Source: Pseudomonas sp. A-RE-19 (GTDB taxonomy: Bacteria > Pseudomonadota > Gammaproteobacteria > Pseudomonadales > Pseudomonadaceae). From it: DNA of 64,000 bases. The stretch covers positions 62,001-126,000 of the forward strand of contig NZ_JAHBDQ010000011.1 in assembly GCF_019956555.1 (NCBI RefSeq). The letters are read 5' to 3'. Made by a program: the position numbers and the translations under genes. Shown one piece after another: positions 50,001 to 59,100 of the stretch (position 1 is the first letter of the stretch; the number at the start of each line of letters is the position of its first letter). Below the pieces are notes generated by a model. That model was given only the letters and a program-made list of their open reading frames with translations, made no database searches and was not told where the DNA came from.

Positions 50001-50669
50001 GGGTGGGAGAGGTGGCTCAAAGGCTCTGTGCCAACGCTGCAAGCCACATTCGAGCAAGAGTGTGCTGTAGAAAATCCATCAGCGGTGCTTCTCTCTCTGG
50101 GGCACCCGTTGCTCCGCCAAGCGGCGGCCTTCCTCAAAGAGGCGGAGGTGGTCATCGTCAAGGTTTCGGTTATGCACGAGACTTTGCCTGTTGGCATGCA
50201 TCCATTTGCGCTTTACCGCTGGTATAGGCAGGGCGTGAAGCATGATGAAGAACTGGTGCCTGTGGCTGCTGAAGCACTCATCGCAGAGGCACTTCTGGAG
50301 TTACTGCAAGGGGTAACTGACGCGCCTAGCGTCGAGGTGCCATCGCAGCAAGTCTGGGATGGCCTGGATGGCGTCCATCACCAGCTGTGGCTGGCAAAGT
50401 CGACACAGCATTCCGAAGACAATCGGCAGCTTGTTGGCGTGCGAATTCAGAGCCTGACGGCCAGCTTTACTGCTCGTAAGGCCTTATTGGAAGAACATAT
50501 AGGGCGTGCGACGAACGACAAGATTCGTGTGATGAAACAGTCCGAACTAGAGCGTGCGCAAATTGACTTTGATATGCGTATTGCCGCCTTACGTCAGGCT
50601 GCCGAAAGTGGCGACATCCGAGCCACACCCACGGTGTTCGGTATTCTGGAAGTCAGGAGGCCAATATGA
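47094..50669 (+). CDS. HEPN-SNF2 helicase of the defence island
   Basis: 1,191 residues from the ATG at 47094 (MNELLHASGAVIARW), which has GAGGAA upstream. The N-terminus looks like a Swt1-type HEPN domain with RNRWAH (Arg92-x4-His97), the HEPN ribonuclease motif. An SNF2/RapA-like helicase follows: DEVGVGKTIEAG near residue 292, DEAHHIRN near 410, 'VHGGISDENRASLRYRF' and the motif V/VI region 'GLDFQFCDCLINFDLPWNPM' plus RIGRIDRYGQ near 760-795. The last 350 residues are helical and unassigned. It overlaps the next gene by 4 bases. Likely an antiviral helicase; the target is unknown. Confidence 0.85.
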   Translation: MNELLHASGAVIARWLETKLPSLSPKWWVDNVFNRLTFQQQRIVEEKRIQSLSGLDLAAILRVLDQNWTELAGAEPLPREARNWIRELQSVRNRWAHAPAGGLNSTDAYRDADTLKRFLYVINADDALLNRVEEFKRATLARMASQTEVLAASTQGSTQTALPAESPAPAPKSAQKFSVGELLCLRSNPNAVFPVLEVLPSVEAETRYRVFENGARQVYYESQLQALDDPAESHKVLTATELSAMLSAVQLSSPSASTLYSLNSGRVRFVPYQYRPIFKLIRADRPRLLVADEVGVGKTIEAGLILKELQARSDIKSVLIICPKALVAERKWELEMKRFDEHFVAFDGSLLRHCIKETHLSGEWPAQYEKAILPTSLFDGDLLFGKPGKGKSRDLGLLELDPSPKFDLVIVDEAHHIRNADTFLHQAVRYFADNAEAVVFLSATPVQLGREDLYTLLNVLRPDVIIDPASFNQMAEPNQFINAGIQACRRGSSGWTEEVREQLRGVASTTWGREVLAVNPGFQHIYDGLAEGSEDGAVRIKTIQALEDLYTFSSLINRTRRRDIGEFTTRKAETVTTEFTPSQKVLHDDLLSVIARIFARLHGNQNVKFMMTTVSRQAASSLYGLAPALEDILLGKLARLEAEDDGENVEERSFDFVDQISEDIESLVERAKRLDPKDPKAEAFMQVVTDKLTMPRNKLLVFSTFRHTLHYLAGKLEAANIRFGLVHGGISDENRASLRYRFSLPKEDEDAIDVLLSSEVGCEGLDFQFCDCLINFDLPWNPMRIEQRIGRIDRYGQQSDAVGIFNLVTPGTIDAEIYDRCLSRIGVFQHAIGGNEEILGDITRELHSIAETFSLSEEERAQRLQQLSDNKIRQIEEEQRLEERQGELFGLNIAAASWEQRLAQSRNHWLEPHALSRAVASYLGRRLGKEQDFLLGDKPLKTLRLSQEARATLLEDFRKLPRSTDPMHRGWERWLKGSVPTLQATFEQECAVENPSAVLLSLGHPLLRQAAAFLKEAEVVIVKVSVMHETLPVGMHPFALYRWYRQGVKHDEELVPVAAEALIAEALLELLQGVTDAPSVEVPSQQVWDGLDGVHHQLWLAKSTQHSEDNRQLVGVRIQSLTASFTARKALLEEHIGRATNDKIRVMKQSELERAQIDFDMRIAALRQAAESGDIRATPTVFGILEVRRPI

Positions 50670-53600
50670 GCTTTTTGAAGGATCTTGCTGAGCAGCGTCA
50701 GCGCTTCCTTGATGGCATCGAGGCCAATCAGGGGGACATCAACCTCAGTATCTTCGAAGACTTCTACCCAGACGAAGCTCATTTCATCTACGAGCTTCTT
50801 CAGAACGCAGAGGACGCTGGCGCCACCGAAGTCATGTTTGAGCTAGGGCTTCACGCATGCTATTTCGAGCACAACGGTGGCCGGCATTTCGATGAAGCCG
50901 ACATTCGAGCCATCACAGGAATTCACAACAGTAGCAAGAAAAACAACCCTGACCGCATAGGCAAGTTCGGCGTCGGGTTCAAGTCGGTGTTTGTCTACAC
51001 CGAGACGCCCATCATCTACTCAAGGGACTACAGCTTCAAGATTTTGAAGCTGGTGATGCCTCAGGCAGTGTCTCAGCATCCCGGTCTGGGTGAAAAGACG
51101 CGTTTCGAGTTTCCATTCAACACCCCGAAGAAGAACGTCAAAGATGCCTATGAAGAGGTCAAGTCGGGCTTGGAGCAGCTGTCTGAGACGACCCTACTGT
51201 TTCTGAGCAATCTTCAGTTGATTCGGTGGAAGGTTGGCAGTCAGGAAGGCGCTGTACGAAGAAATGAGCACTCAGAGTCACACATTGAGGTGCTGAAGCA
51301 AATCGACGGTTGTGACGTTTACAGCTCTCACTGGCTTAGATTTTCCGCCCCTGTCGAGAATGTCCATCAGTTCACGGCTCCGGTTGATGGTGTTGAGCAT
51401 CAGAGCGTCGCTGTCGCATTCGAGTTGGTTTTCCGTAGTGAGCAAAGCTCCTTCGACCAAACCAGGTCGATTGCAGAGCAGTTGCGTATTGCTCCCGCAG
51501 TCAAGGGGAAGGTTTCAGTTTTCTTTCCAGCGGAAAAGGAGTCCTCTGGTCTTCGATATCACTTGCACGCCCCCTTCATACCGGAGCTGAGCCGAGCAAG
51601 CATCAAGAACTCACCGGAGAACACCCCGCTCATTGACCAACTCGCGAAGCTGAGCGCGCGGGCACTTCATTCAATAAAGAACATGGGGCTTCTCACCGGT
51701 GACTTCCTAGCAGTACTTCCGAACAACGATGACCCGGTGGCAGACCGATATAAGGTGATTCGCACGGCCATTGTAGATGAGATGAAATCCCAAGCGCTTG
51801 TGCCTACGTACGCCGGAGGCTTTGCGCCCAGCTCGCGGCTTTGGCAGTCACGGGCATCGATCAAAGCATTGCTTTCCGATGAAGACCTTGCCTTTGTGAC
51901 TGAGCGGCAAGACAAACCAACATGGGCCATTGGTGCGGCCCAGAGGAATCAGAACCAGGACAAATTTCTGAGCAGTCTTGGCATTCCAACTTGGGATGTC
52001 GAGGACCTAAAGGACTTCTTTGAGGCACGTGCGCGCGTTACCTCTTACTATTGGACCAATGCGCGGGTCGACCCAGAGGTACTGAATTGGCTAGGTTCCA
52101 AGTCACCAGAATGGCATCAAGCACTATATGCCATTCTAAACAAGTACTGCGGGGAGGAAGATGACTACTTCTCATTGGATGAGACTCGGATAGTTCGCAT
52201 GGTCGATGGTACTTATCATCTACCGCAGGGGGCCTACTTTCAGACAGGCCCAGCCAGTGCAAAGGATCCCTTGCCTCGAGTCGATGAGGATGTATTCACG
52301 ATAGGAACTAAGAAGGGGCAGCAGTCAGAAGCGCGGAAGTTCCTCACCAGCATCGGTGTGAAGGTTCCCGGCGAGCTTGAAGAAATCACACTTCTTCTCC
52401 AGTCTCGCTATGGTCCAGAAGGAGAAGCTCCTTCTGACAAGGCCTACCTGGCGGACCTCAAACGACTCATGGCGTTCGCTGAGAAGAACTCGCAAAGCCG
52501 ACAGATGATAGCTGATGCATGTATATTTCGGGTTGACTCACCCGACCTTGAGTGGGGCCAGGCAAAGCATGCATACCTAGACGCACCCTTCGTAAATACT
52601 GGACTTCATGTCTTCTATGAATCCATCAAGGACGATAGAGCTAGGAGATGGCCACTTAGTGCTTGGTACAAGGATCAACCGATCGAACTCGACAAGCTGG
52701 TCAAGTTCTTCGAGTTCGCTGGTGTTGAGCGAGAGCTCAATGGGCTCTACGTCGAGACAACCTGCAAGGAGAACGCGAGGTACCACTCGTATCTGATTCA
52801 AGTTGCCGGCGAAAGATTTACATCGCCCATAAACCGTGATTTCACACTGACCCAGCGAGCCTACGACATGCTGATGACGCAGACAATGTATGGCTCAAGG
52901 TTGGTGTGGACGGCTATGTGTCATGCGAGCTCTCATGCGCTTCGTGCCTGCTATCGGAAGAATGAGAGCAGCGGTGCACGCTATGCCGACTCGCAACTCG
53001 TCTGGTGGCTCCGAAACCTAGCGTGGGTTCCACAAATAGACGGTACCTTCGTCAAGCCAAGTGCCGCCAATGCCTCGCGATTACCGGAGGGCTTCCCGGT
53101 CGATGCCGGGTTCAAATGGCTTGAACTTGTCGAGTTCGGGACAGATGACAAGAAACGAGTTGCTGACAATGTTATTCGTTCTGCGCACCGCACTGAGCTT
53201 GGGTTTAACTCGGAAGAGGACCTGGAGCGGGCTCAAGCGTTCAACAGGCTTCCGGTCGCATTGCAGCTGCGCATCTTGGAATCGGCGACAAAATTCGATC
53301 CTGATCCAGTTGAGCTTCCGGAGCGACTTGTTCAAAACTCTGAGCTTCGTCAGAAACGTGTGGGGGATGAGGCCACGAAGACCCCAGAAAAGACTTCCGC
53401 GCAGCGGCAGCGTTCTGTGCAAATAGGAGTTGCTGAGGCAAAGGCAGCGGCGAAGATTTATCTTGCTGATCAGTACACCAACTCGAACGGACAAATGGTT
53501 TGCCAGGCATGCAAGGGCGAGCTTCCGTTCAAATTACCTACAGGAGCGTATTATTTCGAGGCAGTAGAGCTCCTGATTGATTCGCCCAAGCGCTACCGAG

Positions 53601-53806
53601 AGGCTTACCTTGCACTTTGTCCAAACCACGCTGCTGCGTACCTGTATGCCAACGAACAACGTAATTCAATGCATGACCTCGTCGCCAATGCTGAAAGTAA
53701 CGAGATCGAGATAGCCTTGGGTGGTGACGTGACACCTCTCTATTTCACACACGTGCATATGGTCGATGTTAAGGCATGCTTGGACTCGGAAGTAAGTGAG
53801 GAGTAG
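50666..53806 (+). CDS. Sacsin-like GHKL ATPase with decayed C-terminal HNH finger
   Basis: 1,046 residues, start overlapping the helicase stop. The N-terminal GHKL ATPase has the N-box YELLQNAEDAGAT (Glu43, Asn47, Asp50) and the G-box RIGKFGVGFKSVF (near 98-109), as in sacsin/Hsp90/MORC proteins. The middle 700 residues are unassigned. The C-terminus has 'CQACKGELPF', 'YYFEAVELL' and 'LCPNHAAAYLYA' near 946-990: this matches an HNH fold, but the catalytic His-His is replaced (AVEL where active HNH have VHHL). It probably works as the ATPase switch of the helicase. Confidence 0.82.
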   Translation: MSFLKDLAEQRQRFLDGIEANQGDINLSIFEDFYPDEAHFIYELLQNAEDAGATEVMFELGLHACYFEHNGGRHFDEADIRAITGIHNSSKKNNPDRIGKFGVGFKSVFVYTETPIIYSRDYSFKILKLVMPQAVSQHPGLGEKTRFEFPFNTPKKNVKDAYEEVKSGLEQLSETTLLFLSNLQLIRWKVGSQEGAVRRNEHSESHIEVLKQIDGCDVYSSHWLRFSAPVENVHQFTAPVDGVEHQSVAVAFELVFRSEQSSFDQTRSIAEQLRIAPAVKGKVSVFFPAEKESSGLRYHLHAPFIPELSRASIKNSPENTPLIDQLAKLSARALHSIKNMGLLTGDFLAVLPNNDDPVADRYKVIRTAIVDEMKSQALVPTYAGGFAPSSRLWQSRASIKALLSDEDLAFVTERQDKPTWAIGAAQRNQNQDKFLSSLGIPTWDVEDLKDFFEARARVTSYYWTNARVDPEVLNWLGSKSPEWHQALYAILNKYCGEEDDYFSLDETRIVRMVDGTYHLPQGAYFQTGPASAKDPLPRVDEDVFTIGTKKGQQSEARKFLTSIGVKVPGELEEITLLLQSRYGPEGEAPSDKAYLADLKRLMAFAEKNSQSRQMIADACIFRVDSPDLEWGQAKHAYLDAPFVNTGLHVFYESIKDDRARRWPLSAWYKDQPIELDKLVKFFEFAGVERELNGLYVETTCKENARYHSYLIQVAGERFTSPINRDFTLTQRAYDMLMTQTMYGSRLVWTAMCHASSHALRACYRKNESSGARYADSQLVWWLRNLAWVPQIDGTFVKPSAANASRLPEGFPVDAGFKWLELVEFGTDDKKRVADNVIRSAHRTELGFNSEEDLERAQAFNRLPVALQLRILESATKFDPDPVELPERLVQNSELRQKRVGDEATKTPEKTSAQRQRSVQIGVAEAKAAAKIYLADQYTNSNGQMVCQACKGELPFKLPTGAYYFEAVELLIDSPKRYREAYLALCPNHAAAYLYANEQRNSMHDLVANAESNEIEIALGGDVTPLYFTHVHMVDVKACLDSEVSEE

Positions 53807-53891
53807 TTCCTTGTAGCCAGATCAGGCCTCAGATAGACACCGACGACAGCTGTGAACCGCTGGCCATGCGAAAATATTCTTCAACGGATTA

Positions 53892-53922
53892 GCCCGATCA
53901 GAAGCGATCGGGCCTTGTTGTT
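53892..53922 (+). terminator. Terminator-like hairpin after the GHKL ATPase gene
   Basis: GCCCGATC and GATCGGGC with a 6-base loop (AGAAGC), then CTTGTTGTT. It is 86 bases past the stop and could end the helicase/ATPase transcript. Confidence 0.6.
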
Positions 53923-53934
53923 CGGGCATTTGGT

Positions 53935-54319
53935 AGTAGCGCCAACAGAAATGGTGGTTTTCAAATCCTCGACTGACGGCAAAGAAGCGGATGCGTGCGA
54001 TGCTGCTGGCTATCCGGATGAGCTGAAGCGCCGACGTCATGAGTCTATTCGAGTCGTGGGTTAGTGGCTTGCTCGGGTGGTCACGGGATACTTCAATTAC
54101 GACGCGGTGCCGGGAAACCTGATACGTCTTGGTGGTTTTCGTCTGGCGGTATGCCGTCTATGGCTGCAAGCCCTCAAACGTCGCAGCCAGCGCAATCGGC
54201 TTCAATGGTCTCGTTACGGACGCCTTGCCGATCTCTACATACCTAGACCCAGAAATGCACATCCTTACCCTGAGGATCGCTTCGCGTCACAAACCCGAGG
54301 CAGGAGCCGTATGCGGTAG
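53935..54319 (+). pseudogene. Group II intron maturase/reverse transcriptase, C-terminal remnant
   Basis: Pieces of the maturase end are spread over frames: LTAKKRMRAMLLAIR (53973-54017), DELKRRRHESIRVVG (54017-54061, one base shifted), then an in-frame TAG at 54062 and WLARVVTGYFNYDAVPGN onward in the same frame to 'IPRPRNAHPYPEDRF' near 54238-54282. This is the thumb/domain X end of group II intron-encoded proteins. A frameshift and a stop show decay, and the reverse transcriptase part is missing. Confidence 0.85.
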
Positions 54320-54378
54320 TTCCGCACGTACGGATCTGTGCGTGGGGTGGCAGGTAACTCTAATCCCTACCGCGACCA
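54304..54378 (+). ncRNA. Group II intron domain V and probable domain VI remnant
   Basis: GAGCCGTATGCGG, loop TAGT, then TCCGCACGTACGGATC (54304-54336) is a near-ideal domain V with the AGC catalytic triad and a 2-base bulge. The next 40 bases (TGTGCGTGGGG ... CCCTACCGCGAC) fit domain VI in position and general shape. With the maturase end it marks the 3' end of a degraded intron at about 54378. No 5' intron domains were found. Confidence 0.85.
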
Positions 54379-54563
54379 TACCAATTTTCCTGAGGTGGCG
54401 GGTCATCGCGTGACTAAGCCTTATTACCTCGGAGCATCGCAGAAGCTTTCTGATTTTCCGGGAGATGTTGATTCTCGTATGGTGGCGTATTGATGTTTTC
54501 TCTATAGTCCGGCTCTGTCTTCGCGTATGTTGATACAACTTGATGTGTGGTTCTGGAGTGAAA

Positions 54564-55424
54564 ATGTCCCCCTTTTTCATTGGTCAAGAGTATGAAAGAT
54601 CCCGTCTCCTTGAATTCATAGGTAGCAGACAAGCGCAGTCAGGTGTTCTTTGGGGGAAGGAGGAGGCAGGATGTCTTATTTGTACATCAGGAGGCCGAGG
54701 CGGTAAGAAAGCTGGTTACTCGGATGAGCGACTCTCTGACGGTACTTGGTGGTATTTTGGCCAAGGCCGCATGGGTGATCAATCTCTGAGTAATGCCGCG
54801 AACTCCAAGCTCTCTTCTGGAAAATTTTCAGTTCTACTCTTTACGACAAGAGAGCCCACGGCGAGAGAAGTGGCTGATCGAGGGACTTATGGGAAATTAT
54901 TTTCCTATTGTGGGCAGTTTAATGTCTCAGGTTTTGAGCAGTTTGTGCCCATTAATGGCAGTCGTCAGGGTGATAAGCTATGGCGTTTTCGCCTTCTACC
55001 TATTGGTGAAGAGAAGTATAATTATTATAGTGAGCAAAATGATCTGGATCTAGAATCATCCAGTTATTTGCGGGAGATGCAGTATCGGCTAGTGTCGTTG
55101 AACTCCAGTAAAATCGAGCCTCGGATAAATCTGACGGAGTATAGGTCTAGAAGTGCTGCAGTTCACCTCTACGCATCGCTTAGATCAAATGGGCAATGCG
55201 AAGCGTGCGGGTCCTTGGCTCCATTCATTCGTCCAGATGGACGGGGGTTTCTTGAAGTGCACCATCTCACTCGGCTTGCCGATGAAGGACCAGATTTACC
55301 TTCAAATGTTGCTGCACTTTGTCCTAATTGTCATCGTCGTGCTCACCATTCCATTGATCGAAAGGAGTTCGGTAAAAATCTTCAAGATGCAATTGAATTA
55401 AAAGAAAATATAATTGCCGGTTAG
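54564..55424 (+). CDS. HNH endonuclease with putative modified-DNA reader domain
   Basis: 286 residues from the ATG at 54564 with GGAG 7 bases upstream. The N-terminal 100 residues (FFIGQEYERSRLLEFIG, GYSDERLSDGTWWYFGQGRM, GDQSLSNAANSKL) follow the pattern of the SRA-like domain of McrA-type type IV enzymes (usual form: GY.D..DDG.F.Y.GEGQ.GD). The C-terminal HNH is complete: CEACGSLAPF, EVHHLTRLADEG and LCPNCHRRAHH. It probably cuts DNA that carries a base or backbone modification. AT-rich codons set it apart from the core genes. Reader specificity is inference. Confidence 0.8.
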   Translation: MSPFFIGQEYERSRLLEFIGSRQAQSGVLWGKEEAGCLICTSGGRGGKKAGYSDERLSDGTWWYFGQGRMGDQSLSNAANSKLSSGKFSVLLFTTREPTAREVADRGTYGKLFSYCGQFNVSGFEQFVPINGSRQGDKLWRFRLLPIGEEKYNYYSEQNDLDLESSSYLREMQYRLVSLNSSKIEPRINLTEYRSRSAAVHLYASLRSNGQCEACGSLAPFIRPDGRGFLEVHHLTRLADEGPDLPSNVAALCPNCHRRAHHSIDRKEFGKNLQDAIELKENIIAG

Positions 55425-55526
55425 AGTGGGTGCTTGATAATAGGTTTTTAATAAAATTTCGCAAATAATTGCTCTGTAAGTGGTTTTTATCGAAATGATC
55501 TTATCTTTGATTAGGTAAGTACTCTC

Positions 55527-56072
55527 CTATTCCGCTCGTATTAAGTTTGCAAGTCGCTTTCCGGTGGCGTTAGCTTTTTTGGTAGACCCCACCTCACATT
55601 CCCAAACGATGAATACTTTCCATCCTGCTGCCTTTAGAGACGATGTCACCCGATTATCCCGAGCGACATTCTTCTCAAACTTTTCCACCCAAAATGCTGT
55701 GTTGCTTTTCGGTGTCGTGGCAATGTTGCAGTTGGAATGTCGGTGCCAGAAGCATCCATGCACAAAAACCACCGTCTTGTACCGGGGAAACACAAGGTCG
55801 GGCTTGCCGGGCAAGCCTAACCCATTCAGGCGGTAGCGTAGGCCGAGACTATGTAGCACCTTGCGCAGCGCTATTTCTGGGCGGGTGTTACTCCCTTTGA
55901 TTCGGGCCATCCTTTCTGACCGCTCTTTAGGAGAGAGGAAGTCGGTCATATCTGACTTCCAGTTTGAAATCTCCTCGGCAAGGCCTCCATTCCCTTCCTT
56001 GACCAGTTCGTAGAAAGGCAGTTCACGAATCACCTCTTCTGAAGCATCGAAAGACTTATAAGACTTACACAT
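55527..56072 (-). CDS. vsr: Vsr-type very-short-patch-repair endonuclease, N-terminally extended
   Basis: 181 residues if the ATG at 56072 (with GAGGTG upstream) is the start; a shorter form from 55949 (141 residues) has the normal Vsr length and also a ribosome site. Vsr motifs: ERSERMARIKGSNTRPEIAL, 'GLPGKPDLVFPRYKTVVFVHGCFWHRH' and 'NVARDNRVTSSLKAAGWKVFIVWECEV'. No cytosine methylase is adjacent, so it may serve restriction rather than T:G repair. The extension holds RELPFYELV, which recurs as EEVPFYQLD at the end of the upstream gene. The gene runs in the same direction as the three dpt-like genes. Confidence 0.8.
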   Translation of the reverse strand: MCKSYKSFDASEEVIRELPFYELVKEGNGGLAEEISNWKSDMTDFLSPKERSERMARIKGSNTRPEIALRKVLHSLGLRYRLNGLGLPGKPDLVFPRYKTVVFVHGCFWHRHSNCNIATTPKSNTAFWVEKFEKNVARDNRVTSSLKAAGWKVFIVWECEVGSTKKANATGKRLANLIRAE

Positions 56073-56164
56073 ATTCAAATAACACCTCAAGTCGAACGGC
56101 GTTATGGCGAGCGACTGAGGTGTGCAAATCAAGAGGCCAGTTTATTGCTCCTCCCACTTGCCAG

Positions 56165-59100
56165 TTAGTCAAGTTGATAGAAGGGCACCTCCTCAATGAA
56201 CTCGCCGCTCCAATCAAGTGTCTTGCAGAGGGAGTTGAATTTTTCTAGACCTGATATGCGATTTACCATGCTGTCAGAGGCAGCCGGTAGGCCTATTTTA
56301 TCCAGATCTCTCGCCGTTAATCCTGGCACTTGGTGGATAAACCAGCTCCCGATAGGTTCTAGATAATCTGTTCGTGTTGTTTTGAAATGACTAAAATACT
56401 GGGAGGCAAGTATTACACCGATTCCAAAGGCTCGGCCTTGTACCAAGAGTTTAGTTAGCACTTCAAACTCGTAAGGCATAATGTTGTGGGCCTCGTCCAC
56501 TAACAAGTAGGAGTCGATGAAGCGTGTTTGTGGATCTTTACCCAGAAAAGGCTTCTTTTTTACCTTCAACATGTAATCGAGATAGAGGTTAAGGAAAATA
56601 ACAACTACCATTTTCTTCAGTTTTTCATCACTGAGGTCTTTCAAGTCGATAGCCACAACCCCTTCGAAAAACTCGTCGAAGCTAACGATTTTGGTCGGAT
56701 CATCTTCAAAGATCTCGTAGTCCACCATATCACTGATGATTCCGGTCACGGAGTCAGGCTTATCGACGATCGCCTCGTAGTGTTTGAAAACGTCGTAGAT
56801 AGTAGGATCACGTCCCTCGTCCTCCCTCGCGCGTTGATATGCCGTCTTGATAGCCTCCTTGAGATTTTTATCCTGAACCGGCGCGTTCACTGAGAAGATC
56901 TTGCGCAGGATGTCTCGGAAGAAGCCGATTTTGTCGAGCATCGTCCGGTTGGAGTTGTCTCCATCCGTCGCGAATAAGTTCAGTGGTATCTTGTATGGAG
57001 AAACAACCTTAACCTTAGCCTTGTTAATGAACTGGCAGCTATCTTCCGTATCGCTGAAATCCCGCTTGTAGTCCAGAATCAAGATCTTAGGAGCCACTCC
57101 TCGGTTTTGCTCTGGTTGTTTTACCATCTGGTAAACCAATGATTTTAGTAGCTGGGTTTTTCCAGTCCCTAGATCGCCTACTACTCCTATGTTGATATTG
57201 TTTAGCTCAGTGTTGCCTGGGTGAAAAATGACTTCCTTGCTTCCAATGAGATCCTTAGTGCTGCCAATTTTGAAATTAAGTCCGGCGCCAGCTTCCGGAA
57301 TAGTGATTTCAGACTCATTACTTGTAAGAACGGTTTCCCCTAACTGCGAGGATGATTCGTTTGGCTCGGACAAATTCTCACTAAGTCCGGAGGCCTCTTC
57401 TGCTAACCCGTGGATCTCTTTTTTATCTCCGAGATACTGGGTTTTTTCCTCGATTATTACTTCCGCAGTCGAGTTGCTGACTGCCAGCAGGTCCCAGTTA
57501 CCTACCTGCTTCACCATGTCTGCAACCACCTGTGGCTGATTCCCAGCCAACAGGGCTCCAGCTAACTCTAAGCCGAGGACAGCAGTGTTTTTTAGAGGAC
57601 TTTTCCCTGTGCACATCACTCGGCTCTTGGAAGTGTTCTCAATAGATATCAGGCGCCCTTCAGGGTCGAGTTCAATCTCGAGCTTATTCGACATCAATCT
57701 GGCGATAGTTTGCTGGTGATACTGAACCCAGCGAGGAGTAGCCTGAGCCACTTCAGTTTCACCGTATACACGGAAGCCATAGTCCAGCCAACTGGCTATC
57801 AGATCACGGTAAGCAATTCCCCAAAGGGCAGAATCTTTCCCGCGTTCTTTCAAACTATTGAGAAATCCGGCGAACGATTTAGCCTGCGTTAACGCTTCGT
57901 CACGTTGTCTTTCTGTCATTTCGGTGGAGCGAGCCTTCACCTCGATTGGCGTGATCTTGAGGGCATTCGGTTCGAGTAACTCGTCCCCTGCATCTATGCC
58001 GAAGGCAATGCTTAAAACAAGCAAGTCTGGCCTTTCCCTAGTCTCCGCACCCAGGGCTTTGCGTAGCTCGTCGAAACGCGGCTGGAATACGTCCGCCGGG
58101 ATCACAAGATTCACCATGCGGTTACCAATTGCGGGAACCAGTCCCTTGCCTTCGCTACCGTTTTGGAAGTCTGACTGAAGCAAGCGTGCAGCTATCAGCA
58201 TACCTACTTCACCCAGGCTTGCAGAGCCTCCGCTGGTAAGCCGTTTTAGAGTCGGGATCCCCCGCCGAGAAACCTCGTCAAGCAGTGAAGCCACTTGTTC
58301 GTCGCTGACGTTCCTTGTGCCGGGGAGCTGTTTCAGCACGTTCCTCACTGCCGTGACCATGGTTGGTGACTGCTTTGCCACCAAATAGAATCCACTCGAT
58401 TGCCCCGCACCTGGCGCGTAACGCGGCAGTTCGAAGTCCCAGAGGTATGCGTCTTTGCCAGGGCTGTGGAAGCAGGTAGCGTCTACGGCAGAAGAAGAGA
58501 TTGCGCTATAGCGCGTATCCCTCAATGAGTTGTTCAAAGTTTGTAAGTTGGGTGCGAAGCTGAGGCTGTCAAACTGGGCGTCATTGACGCAAGCCGATTC
58601 GAGCAATTCCAGGGCTCGGGACAGGTTATCTTGTAATAGGTCACCAGTTGATTCACTAACGAACTGGCCAGCTCTGGATAGAGATAAGTACTGTCTATAG
58701 GCAGCGGCGTTTTTCTTGATGCTAACGCGGGATACGCAGGTAGGATCAACAGGGGAGAGTACGCCGTCTTTGCGGAATTCTTGGTCCATGGTCTGCAAGT
58801 GGTCGACGATGGAAAGATCCCGCTCAGCGTGATCTCCTTTGCTATTGGTATACCACCTAATCTTGGTGCCTGAGCGCTCTGTTAGGGAAGCAAGCACTGC
58901 TGGCCTAGGCTGCTCCTCCCGAGGTCTCTTATCTATGATCTGAAGTGTTAAACCATGGGCAGGAGACCATTCGTCGGCGTCCGGCCCAAGATTCTCCAGG
59001 CACCACTCATCTATTCCATCATTGCAGGAGCTGTACCCAGATGAGTCGCTATGCAGGGAAATCCGGAGAGTGGACTTGGCAGGGTAGAGGTGACGGATTT

